Positions 34,862-42,757 of a stretch of DNA of 64,000 bases are shown in pieces. Numbering within the stretch: position 1 is the stretch's first letter; each line of letters begins with the position of its first letter. The position numbers were made by a program, and so were the translations under genes. Below the pieces are notes generated by a model that was not told where the DNA came from, searched no databases, and worked only from the letters and a program-made list of their open reading frames with translations. Source of the stretch: Pseudomaricurvus hydrocarbonicus (GTDB lineage Bacteria > Pseudomonadota > Gammaproteobacteria > Pseudomonadales > Cellvibrionaceae); assembly GCF_011602365.1 (NCBI RefSeq), contig NZ_JAAONZ010000027.1, positions 1-64,000 of the forward strand, written 5' to 3'.

Positions 34862-36009
34862 CAGATCCCCGCTTGCTGGAACAGGATGTTGATCGCGGCG
34901 TCAGCGATGATCAAGTAGACAATGCCGGTGACCACGGCTTCGGTGGTGGCTTTGCCCACGGCGGCAGAGCTGCGTCCGCAGTTAATGCCAGCCCGGCAGC
35001 CGGCCACCGCAATGAGCAAGCCGAACACCACACTTTTTAACAGGCCGACATTCAGATGCGCCAGTGTCATTGCGTCCTTACCCTCATTGAAAAACAACAG
35101 TGGGGCAATTCCCATGCCTCCCGCCACAATACCCCCGCCGATGATGCAGAGCAGATTGGCATACAAGGTGAGCAGGGGCATCATCACCACCAGTGCCAGA
35201 ATGCGCGGTATTACCAGAAACTCCACCGGGGAAATGCCCATGGTGACAATTGCGTCTATCTCCTCATTGGTTTGCATGGTGCCCAGTTGAGCGGCGAATG
35301 AGGCGCCAGTACGCCCAGCCATGACCACCGCCGTCATCAGCACACCCATTTCACGCAGGGTGCCAATGACGACGAGGTCGGCGACATAAATCTCGGCACC
35401 GAACTGGCTCAATTGCTCCGCCCCCAGGTAGGCCAGAATCATGCCCACCAGTACGCTGGTGAGGCTGATGATGGCGAAGGCATCGGGCCCGGCCTGATGG
35501 CAGAAGCCGAGAAAATCGCTGAAGCGCGTATGCGCCCTAAACGTGACAACCTGCCAGAGGGCGATTGTCAGTTCACCCGTAAATTCCAGCGATTCCCTGA
35601 CGGTTTTATGCAGGTGGCGCAGGGGTCGGTGGAAGTTGAACGTGGCATACCAGGGCTGGGGGACTGAGCTCAAAGGTGCCTGGGCGGGAACCGCAGTAGC
35701 GATTTGAAGCAGGCTTTTGGCCGTGGCAGGCAGGGCGCGGCTGTGGAAGCTGATGTGTTGATCACGACACAAGTTAAAACACTGCAGCAGGAAGGCCACG
35801 AGTATGGAATCCCAGGCACCCAGCGCAGCGCCGTCCACGACCATTGCCTTAGGCCCCAGTTTTTTTAAGTCGTGCTGCAACTTATCAAAACCCGGGTGGG
35901 CCTGCCCCTGAACCCAGTCGCCGGAAAGCACCAGAACAGCGCCGTCTTGTTGGTCTGTCAGTAACTCAAATAGAGGGGACGTTGACGTCATGGGCATTGA
36001 CGGCTTCAT
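34861..36009 (-). CDS. MCE-system permease with N-terminal STAS domain (MlaB-MlaE fusion type)
   Basis: An inner-membrane permease of about 382 residues. The N-terminal about 100 residues look like a STAS domain (LSGDWVQGQAHPGF, MVVDGAALGAWDS), doing the job of a separate MlaB. The MlaE permease domain follows, with SVLVGMILAYLGAEQLSQFGAEIYVADLV, MTAVVMAGRTGASFAAQLGTMQTNEEIDA and GISPVEFLVIPR. The frame is open to 36171, but the first 54 residues look like non-coding sequence. I chose Met 36009 (AAGGA 12 bases upstream); 35991 is another candidate. It is the first gene of the four-gene operon. Confidence 0.88.
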   Translation of the reverse strand: MKPSMPMTSTSPLFELLTDQQDGAVLVLSGDWVQGQAHPGFDKLQHDLKKLGPKAMVVDGAALGAWDSILVAFLLQCFNLCRDQHISFHSRALPATAKSLLQIATAVPAQAPLSSVPQPWYATFNFHRPLRHLHKTVRESLEFTGELTIALWQVVTFRAHTRFSDFLGFCHQAGPDAFAIISLTSVLVGMILAYLGAEQLSQFGAEIYVADLVVIGTLREMGVLMTAVVMAGRTGASFAAQLGTMQTNEEIDAIVTMGISPVEFLVIPRILALVVMMPLLTLYANLLCIIGGGIVAGGMGIAPLLFFNEGKDAMTLAHLNVGLLKSVVFGLLIAVAGCRAGINCGRSSAAVGKATTEAVVTGIVYLIIADAAINILFQQAGI

Positions 36010-36499
36010 GCAGTAGCGGTGTCCTTGCAGGATATGAAGGGCTTCAGGGTAAGGAGAACCCCCAGGCTTTCGATAGTGACGATATGGGCAAAGCGTTCGT
36101 GAGTTAATAGACGCACTCACCAAAGCATAGCAGTCGCCTGAAGTTTCATCCACGCGGCTGGAACTCATCACATTGGCCAGAAAGACAAGAGTTTAGAGTC
36201 ACAATTTAAGGGGAGATTAAGAGCTTTGAGAGGCAATACTGGCTGCCATCGTAAGATTAAATTAATGATCAACGGTCAGCGCAATGTCAGCCTGATCTTT
36301 TTTGTGATTGGCTTGGTCGGACTGTCGAGTTAGCTGCTAGGCTTCAGGGGTGGAATTTTTATGAATAAAGGAACTCATGGAACAGGCAAGCAGGAGTGTC
36401 AAAAAGAGCAAAGTCGAATCTACGGTTTCAAGAGCCGCTTATCCGTAAAGGGATCTGCTTTGTTCATCAACACCTGACTCCAATAGTTGAGGAAAAGTG
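36010..36499. other. Divergent region between the MCE operon and the HiPIP gene
   Basis: About 490 bases, part of it open in the permease frame but without family sequence. It should contain both promoters. I see no clear operator or RNA gene. Confidence 0.4.
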
Positions 36500-36814
36500 A
36501 TGAAAAGAAGAACCGTAATAACAGTTGGACCTTTACTGGCACTCTTTGGCATGAGCGCTGTTTCCCACAAACTACTGGCCACCGACGCTCCCTTAAAGCC
36601 ACTGGACAGCTCGCAACCCACCGCCAAAGCCCTCAGTTATGTCGACGATATTGCCGATGCGGATCCGGCCGTCTACGACCAGAGTTCTGGCGCACGGTGT
36701 GATAATTGCCTGCATTATCGGGACACAGGGCAAAGTCGCGGGGGGTGCGCCATCTTCCCCGGCTTCAGCGTTGCACCGCAAGGCTGGTGCAAAGGCTGGG
36801 TGAAAAAAAGCTGA
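36500..36814 (+). CDS. High-potential iron-sulfur protein (HiPIP)
   Basis: A 104-residue periplasmic electron carrier with one 4Fe-4S cluster. Four cysteines (67, 70, 83, 97) occur in the HiPIP pattern ARCDNCLHY, GGCAIFPG and QGWCKGW. The N-terminus has a twin-arginine-type signal (KRRTVITVG plus hydrophobic core), as expected for a cofactor-loaded Tat substrate. ATG 36500 with GAGGAAA upstream is preferred over GTG 36497. HiPIPs are best known in phototrophs but also serve respiratory chains; no obvious redox partner gene is adjacent. Confidence 0.92.
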   Translation: MKRRTVITVGPLLALFGMSAVSHKLLATDAPLKPLDSSQPTAKALSYVDDIADADPAVYDQSSGARCDNCLHYRDTGQSRGGCAIFPGFSVAPQGWCKGWVKKS

Positions 36815-36989
36815 GTCCGGATTGGAGACCTTGACTTGCTTAACTGGGTTGAGACGACCTGATGAAGCCGGTATTCATCAGGTTTTCCCAGGGTTCTGGC
36901 CGACGTGCGGATGCGCAAACCCATAACAAGGCGTCAATTAAATAGTTCGTGGCTTACTCACTCCATCGCCACTCTATCCTTGCACCCCC

Positions 36990-37520
36990 TTAATCCATCA
37001 CATAGATTCCGTTGATGACTTTTTGGGTGTTCTTGTCTTCCTTGGCGAGATCCCCGGCACGCATTTTTTGCTCTTGGGTGGCAACAAAGCCGGTCAGTAA
37101 GGTCACGCCGTTGTAGGTGTCAATGTTGATTTTGAGACCGTCACCGAGGTCTGCTTTGGATATAGCGGCCTTGATGCGGGTGGTGGCAAGAGTATCGTCC
37201 ATAGACTGGCCTGCGCTGCGATCAGGATCCCTTTGGTGCAGTTGGTTATCGACTTTCTGCACACCTTCCACAGATTTGGCCAGTTCCGCCAGCTGTGCCG
37301 CTTTGGCTGGGTCTTCGACAAAACCGCCCAGCTGCACAACGCCTTTGTGGGTTTCGATATTGACGCCCATGCCGGCCAGGAAATCTTTGCCTACCAACTT
37401 GGCCTTAACCTCCGCTTGTATGACGCTGTCATCAACCATGTCTCCGGCGGTTTTGTCGGCCCAGGAAAAGGTTGAAGCGAGCAGGACGGTCAGGAATGCA
37501 ATCAACTTAAGAGTTGGCAT
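36990..37520 (-). CDS. Periplasmic protein with two BON domains (OsmY-like)
   Basis: A 176-residue exported protein: signal peptide 1-21 (ends SWA), then two BON domains (about 27-93 and 105-172), each with a conserved Gly-bearing NIETHKGVVQLGGFV or NIDTYNGVTLLTGFV strand. BON proteins bind phospholipid or membrane surfaces and are often stress-induced. Start 37520 is chosen for the AGGAG seven bases upstream; the longer frame to 37571 lacks a signal-peptide pattern. It is convergent with the HiPIP gene. Confidence 0.9.
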   Translation of the reverse strand: MPTLKLIAFLTVLLASTFSWADKTAGDMVDDSVIQAEVKAKLVGKDFLAGMGVNIETHKGVVQLGGFVEDPAKAAQLAELAKSVEGVQKVDNQLHQRDPDRSAGQSMDDTLATTRIKAAISKADLGDGLKINIDTYNGVTLLTGFVATQEQKMRAGDLAKEDKNTQKVINGIYVMD

Positions 37521-37888
37521 GTGAATCTCCTTATAGGAAAACATGAGGATGGAAGTAGTCGTTAGCTGCACAAAGTTAGAACTGTTTCAAAGTCTAGACG
37601 AAATCGGGCTATCCACCAGCTCGGAAACAACGTGTTGGATGTTGCTCGCGCCAACTTCTTGACGGAGCGACGGCTCTGACAGGACTGGATAATGTTACCG
37701 CTATCAAGGTTATTACCTGATGGAGATCGAGCGCTGTTAAATCGACCGTCAATTTCGCGCCAGCGTCTATAATTTCTTGCATGGCCGAAAACTAAAGGCC
37801 GCATTATCGCTTGGGAAGACTTTGCGCCACTGGCATTTATAACCGCAGGGAATCTCTCTCAATACTGGAACAGTCCCCGGCTCACCAT

Positions 37889-40771
37889 ATGTGGTGTAAA
37901 CGGCCGGTAATATCAGCTAACGGAGCGGCGTCGTCAGTGCATTCAGGGAACTTGGCCTTTATACGGATTGCCTGCCTTATTGCAATATATTGCCTGGCGC
38001 CCCAGATGGCGGAGGCCAGAACTTCGGCTGAGGGGTTTTCAGAGTGTCGTGATGGCGAGGCGCTGTTACAGTCGCTGGAGCGAGAGCTGGCCGCGGCCAA
38101 TGCTCGTCGGGCTCTATTCGGGTCGGTTTACTCCGATCAATTTTCATCAAACCTGACTCTTGTTGAGGTGATTCCTCCGGCTATGGTCGCCGGTGATCCA
38201 CGGCAGTGGCCCGCCGATATCGATTGTCCTTCCCTGCAGGAAAAATATCAGTCCACGCGGGATGAGTTAACCCGGGTGCGGGAAAAATTACGTCGCCAGC
38301 GGGCGGGCTGGTTGGGGCAACCCAAGGCCTTGCTATCAGCGTTGGAAAGCGTTTGGCGCTCCCGTCAGCGCCTGATGACACAGGGTGAAGTGCTGCATAC
38401 GCTCATTAATACCGACCAGACATCCGAGCTGGGTGACGATACAGCGGAGGCCTTGGAGGCTGTCCGCTCTGCCAGCGATGCGGTGTCGGTTCAGCTTAGC
38501 AACCTGCGACGTGGCTTCTTCGGTTTGTTGACCGCGGTTAACCTGGAGGTCACTCCGCGACGGATTGCTGAGCTGCTGACGCTCTGGCGTGGCTCCTATG
38601 AGAAAGGCCCCATCGACAGTGAGCCGGCGGACGACATATACAAGGCGTTGCCCGAGACCGTCCGGGACGCGAGTCGGGAATACTTCCGATTGGCCGAGTT
38701 GGACATTCTGGTCCAGCGCAATGCCCTCAATGATGTTCGTGCCTGGTTGTGGCAATTTCATGAGAGCGAATTTAACCTGGTGGGAGAGAAAATCGGGCAA
38801 GGACTGCTTATCGATGAGGGCAGGGCGTTTCACAATCGACTGCAGTGGCTGGTCAGTGACAGTCACATCAATCGTCATCATCGAGTCAGTGGAGACGGTT
38901 CGCGTTTTCGGAGTTGGATTAAGGTTGTCGAATACCTGTTGGGAATACTGGCCTTAGTTCTGTTGGCGGTCTTTGCTCAAAAATTGGCTGCACCGGCAGC
39001 CCGACTACAAAGCCGATTTGCACAATCGAGCCGCAAGCGGCGTCTGGCTGCTCAGATCAGTCGAATTACCGCCAGCCTGCCCTTGCTGCTGCCATGGTTC
39101 ACCGCATTGCTGGGGTTGTGGTTGTTGCAAAAGATCTATGCCCACTACCATCTGCCGCTGCTGATCTCAGTCATTCCTGTGGCGCGGTTGTACATTCTGT
39201 ACGGGCTACTGTGTCTGGCCGGTGAGTGGTTGTTGCAACGCATTGCCTTGCAGGCGGGAACCTATATCAATGAAGAACAACTGACGCAGGTTCAGCGTTA
39301 TGCCCGTGGCGCTGCGGCACTGGCAGTGTTGCCGCTGTTGATCAAGGACTTTATTTATCTGGCTGTTGGCCCCTCGAAATTGCTGGACCTTTGGCAGTGG
39401 GTGAGCCTGGTGGCTTTTTTGCTGGCAATTGGTTTGTTGTTGCGCAGCCGTCGTCAGGATTTTATTGATGCACTGAAATCGGTATTGCCCTCTCAGTTCG
39501 ACCGGGGTATTGAAAAATTGCTGGGAGCTCGGCTGTTTCTGCTGGTGGCCCCCATCGCAGCGCCGCCTTTGCTGTTAGCGCTGTTGGGTGGCTTTCTGCA
39601 TAAAGCTCTGTTTGATTATGATTGGTATCGCAAAGTCTTTGCCCGAAGTTTCAAATTACGGGCCGCCACTGCCGAGGCTGCAGAACCCGAGGTCGCGTCC
39701 GACAGTGCCGCTATGGCTGAGTACGAGCGCTGGTTTCGGGCTGACCATAATGACGAGCTTCCGTTCATTGATTCTGGCCTGTGCACCAAGGTACGCAAGA
39801 GCCTGGATTTGTGGCTGGAGGACAAGGCCTCTGAAAATTCACAATTGTTGAGCGGTGCTCGCGGCGCCGGAAAAACCTGTGTTCTGCATCGCCTGCAGGA
39901 AGAAATGGAGCAAGAACATCCGGAACTCGTGGTGCGCTTTGTTGAGGTGCCGGCAAAAACAATTACGGCCGCAGGCACACTGAGTCTTTTGGGGGAGGCG
40001 TTAAACGCTAATCTCGAAGAGGGCCCGTCGGCGCTGGTTCGCAGTGATGCCGAGCGGCAGCCGACGCTGATGATTCTGGATAATGCGCAGAACTTGTTTC
40101 TGCGTCGAGTGGGGGGGCTTAGCGCTTGGGAAACGCTATTGGGGATGACCAACGCCCGGGTTGAAAATGTCTTTTGGCTGATTGTTATCAACAATCAGAG
40201 CTGGGCCTATTTGAGTAATGTTTACGGCAAGGACTATCAGTTTCGCCATATCACCGTTGCCCGTCCCTGGTCGCAGAACGAAGTGCGATCACTGATATTG
40301 TCACGCAACCACCTTAGCGGCTTCAAAATCCGTTATGACGATATTCTGCTCGCGACTCGAGGGCCGGAAGCGGGCAGTATCCGCAACGCCGAACAGTTAT
40401 ATTTCAGCCTGCTTTGGGATGCCTGCCTGGGTAATCCGATGCTGGCCCTGAAGTTGTGGATGACGTCGATACATCTGACCGGTAATACCGCGGTGGTGGG
40501 GTTGCCAGAGGAGGAGTCGGGGGCATGGCTGGAGCAATTGAGTAACGATCTTCACTTTGTCTACGCGGCCATCATCATCCACGAGAATATGACCAGCGAC
40601 GAATTGGTGGAGTCCACGGCGTTGCCGGAGCGGGTGGTGCGTACTGCGTTGAAAACTGCTTTTGATGCCGGTTTCATTCAGCGTTCCGAGAAGCGTCGCT
40701 ATCGCATCGTTCCCCTCTGGTATCCCACGATCATGAAGCTTTTGTCGAGGAAAAATCTGTTGCATGAATGA
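37889..40771 (+). CDS. Large membrane protein with C-terminal AAA-like ATPase and winged helix, partner of MscS
   Basis: A long protein I cannot place in a named family (frame open from 37811, 986 residues; Met27 at 37889 is a likelier start because it is close to the signal; numbering here uses the long form). Layout: signal/TM 48-66; a periplasmic helical region 80-345 with heptads; membrane helices about 371-389, 420-440, 447-475, 497-518, 527-545, 572-596; a linker; then a P-loop domain with Walker A GARGAGKT (682-689) and Walker B-like TLMILDNAQ (752-760, Asp757 followed by Asn instead of Glu). A winged-helix-like end (920-975, TSDELVESTALPERVVRTAL) follows. The 3' end overlaps the MscS gene by 8 bases. 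STAND/AAA-type sensing or gating control is inferred. Confidence 0.85.
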   Translation: MWCKRPVISANGAASSVHSGNLAFIRIACLIAIYCLAPQMAEARTSAEGFSECRDGEALLQSLERELAAANARRALFGSVYSDQFSSNLTLVEVIPPAMVAGDPRQWPADIDCPSLQEKYQSTRDELTRVREKLRRQRAGWLGQPKALLSALESVWRSRQRLMTQGEVLHTLINTDQTSELGDDTAEALEAVRSASDAVSVQLSNLRRGFFGLLTAVNLEVTPRRIAELLTLWRGSYEKGPIDSEPADDIYKALPETVRDASREYFRLAELDILVQRNALNDVRAWLWQFHESEFNLVGEKIGQGLLIDEGRAFHNRLQWLVSDSHINRHHRVSGDGSRFRSWIKVVEYLLGILALVLLAVFAQKLAAPAARLQSRFAQSSRKRRLAAQISRITASLPLLLPWFTALLGLWLLQKIYAHYHLPLLISVIPVARLYILYGLLCLAGEWLLQRIALQAGTYINEEQLTQVQRYARGAAALAVLPLLIKDFIYLAVGPSKLLDLWQWVSLVAFLLAIGLLLRSRRQDFIDALKSVLPSQFDRGIEKLLGARLFLLVAPIAAPPLLLALLGGFLHKALFDYDWYRKVFARSFKLRAATAEAAEPEVASDSAAMAEYERWFRADHNDELPFIDSGLCTKVRKSLDLWLEDKASENSQLLSGARGAGKTCVLHRLQEEMEQEHPELVVRFVEVPAKTITAAGTLSLLGEALNANLEEGPSALVRSDAERQPTLMILDNAQNLFLRRVGGLSAWETLLGMTNARVENVFWLIVINNQSWAYLSNVYGKDYQFRHITVARPWSQNEVRSLILSRNHLSGFKIRYDDILLATRGPEAGSIRNAEQLYFSLLWDACLGNPMLALKLWMTSIHLTGNTAVVGLPEEESGAWLEQLSNDLHFVYAAIIIHENMTSDELVESTALPERVVRTALKTAFDAGFIQRSEKRRYRIVPLWYPTIMKLLSRKNLLHE

Positions 40772-41570
40772 AGACAATTTTGCCGATGAGCTGACAGCCT
40801 TTGTCGAGATGTTTAATACCGGAACGCTGATCCTGTTGGTTGCCAGTATTCTTGTTTTGTGGCTGATTAACTGGTGTATCCGCTACTTCATGGAACGTAT
40901 TATGATGCGTTTCCCAACGCGTCGCTTTTTCATTATGCAGCTTTCCACGCTGATGAGTTTTACCCTGTATATCGTCGGTGGGGTGGTGTTGGTAGTGGGA
41001 GTGTTGCGCCCCCCCCAGGAGTTTATGATCGCCGTTGGTGGCTCCGCTGCGGTGGCCTTTGGCTTCGCCCTGAAAGATGTGGCAGCTTCGCTGGTCTCGG
41101 GGCTGATCCTGTTGTTTGATCGTCCTTTTCAGGTGGGAGATCGGGTTTCGTTTGAAAATGTGTACGGGGAAATCATGGCCATTACGCTGCGAACCGTGCG
41201 CTTAAGAACCCTGGACGACAACATCGTGACGATTCCCAACTCACGTTTCATTACCGATGTGGTGGCTTCCGGCAATCTGGGGGCCATGGACATGATGGTG
41301 GTGACGGAGTTTCACCTCGCCCTTGATGCGGATATCCAGGAGGCCGAGGATATTGTCCGGCAGGTCATTGTCACCAGCCGTTATGCCTACTTGAAGAAGC
41401 CGGTGACGTTCTCAATTGAAGAGGTGCAGGTGGCCGAACGCTTGTCGATTCGTCTGCGCGCCAAAGCTTACGTGCTGGACGTTAATTACGAAAAAGCGTT
41501 CCAGAGCGATATTACCCGCCGGGCCTCGAGCCTGTTTCGGGAACGGGGCATATTACGGCCACTGCGGTGA
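40764..41570 (+). CDS. Small-conductance mechanosensitive channel, MscS family
   Basis: A 268-residue inner-membrane channel: N-terminal helices (about 17-40, 57-82), then the pore helix with the MscS pattern GGSAAVAFGFALKDVAASLVSG and FDRPFQVGDRV. The beta domain follows with RTVRLRTLDDNIVTIPNSRF, then the alpha/beta C-terminal vestibule. It is a compact MscS, slightly shorter than E. coli MscS. Its ATG lies inside the end of the AAA-protein gene (8-base overlap), so the two are made together. Function as an osmotic valve is standard for the family; control by the ATPase is a hypothesis. Confidence 0.93.
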   Translation: MNEDNFADELTAFVEMFNTGTLILLVASILVLWLINWCIRYFMERIMMRFPTRRFFIMQLSTLMSFTLYIVGGVVLVVGVLRPPQEFMIAVGGSAAVAFGFALKDVAASLVSGLILLFDRPFQVGDRVSFENVYGEIMAITLRTVRLRTLDDNIVTIPNSRFITDVVASGNLGAMDMMVVTEFHLALDADIQEAEDIVRQVIVTSRYAYLKKPVTFSIEEVQVAERLSIRLRAKAYVLDVNYEKAFQSDITRRASSLFRERGILRPLR

Positions 41571-41866
41571 CTGGCCCCCTGCAGAGAGGTGCTGATGAAC
41601 TGGCCGATGGATTGCGCCGGACTCTTGAATAACCCTCCTCGATATTGTCCTTGGCTTCTTCCCCCCTCAAATTGTTAACCGACATACATTTAGACGGAGC
41701 AGGGTGGCGAAAAATGCCCGGCGGCGGTAAGCTGGCCCTGCACGATCTGGGGTGTTCGAACAATAGGTATGAAACCGGGTCCAGGCGGCGTCAGTCCGCC
41801 AGGCCATTAATACTATCTAGCCGCTGATTAGTTACAGCGAAATGACGAGGTTTGTGAAAAGTTTGT
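41571..41866. other. Intergenic region with a dispersed-repeat relative
   Basis: Nearly 300 bases without a gene. TTAGACGGAGCAGGGTGGC at about 41691-41709 resembles the tandem repeat at 17523-17563. Nothing else is recognised. Confidence 0.4.
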
Positions 41867-42640
41867 ATGTCTGACTTGATCTATTGCCGGGATGAAAACC
41901 CGGAGTCTGCGGGGACTCCTTTAATACTGGTACACGGCTTGTTTGGTGCCTCCGAAAATCTGATGGGCATTGCGAGAGCGTTCGACAACCGTCCGGTCAG
42001 TTTGGTGGATTTGCGCAATCACGGTCGCTCCTTCCACGCCGATACCATGTCGCAAACCGAGATGGCGCAGGATCTGATCCGGCTATTGGACGCCAAAGGC
42101 TGGCACAAAGTCGACCTGCTTGGACACTCTCTGGGTGGCAAGGTCGGGCTGCAGTTATCGCAACTGGCTCCGGAGCGCCTTAACCGACTGGTGGTGGCCG
42201 ATATTGCCCCGGTGGATTACCAACCCCACCATCAGCTGATCCTGGAGGGGCTGGATGCCGTCGATACGGCAACCGTGAAAAGCCGTGCGGAAGCCGACCA
42301 GGTGATGAGTGAATACATCGAAGAACCCGGTGTACGCAGCTTTCTGTTGATGAATCTGGTGCGCTCCCCTCAAGGAGGCTATCAATGGCGCTGTAACCTG
42401 GACGCCCTGAAAAAAAATTATGCCGATATTCGCTGTGCACCGGTGTTTGTGCAGGCGTTTGAAGGACCTTGTTTGTACATACGTGGCGGTAATTCCGAGT
42501 ATGTCCAGGACACTTACCAGGCGGCCATTGATCGCTTCACTCCGGGGGCAGAAATACAGACCCTGACCGGTTGCGGCCACTGGCTGCACGCGGAAAAGCC
42601 GGCTGATTTTAATCGCACAGCCAAGGCATTTCTGAGTTAG
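41867..42640 (+). CDS. Alpha/beta hydrolase, YbfF-type esterase
   Basis: A 257-residue cytoplasmic esterase. Oxyanion region LVHGLFGASENL (21-32), DLRNHGRS, nucleophile Ser88 in LGHSLGGK, and catalytic His238 in GCGHWLHAEKP; an acid residue lies between. The DLRNHGRS and LGHSLGGKV signatures are typical of the YbfF group, which acts on acyl-CoA or short-chain esters. The start at 41867 has a GAGG site further upstream than ideal. It is convergent with the RND operon. Confidence 0.88.
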   Translation: MSDLIYCRDENPESAGTPLILVHGLFGASENLMGIARAFDNRPVSLVDLRNHGRSFHADTMSQTEMAQDLIRLLDAKGWHKVDLLGHSLGGKVGLQLSQLAPERLNRLVVADIAPVDYQPHHQLILEGLDAVDTATVKSRAEADQVMSEYIEEPGVRSFLLMNLVRSPQGGYQWRCNLDALKKNYADIRCAPVFVQAFEGPCLYIRGGNSEYVQDTYQAAIDRFTPGAEIQTLTGCGHWLHAEKPADFNRTAKAFLS

Positions 42641-42698
42641 CAAGGCATCGCTCGTCGTGATCTGCGGTTGGCGTATCTAGAAAAAGCCGGAACAGGGC

Positions 42699-42727
42699 CA
42701 AAAAACGGGAGCAGGGCCGGCTCCCGT
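42699..42727 (-). terminator. Terminator of the RND efflux operon
   Basis: ACGGGAG (42705-42711) pairs with CTCCCGT (42721-42727). Read on the minus strand, the stem is followed directly by six T residues, 30 bases after the permease stop. It has no T-run on the plus strand, so it serves the minus-strand operon. Confidence 0.75.
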
Positions 42728-42757
42728 TGTGTGTTAAACAATTGTCGGGCTGTTGAG

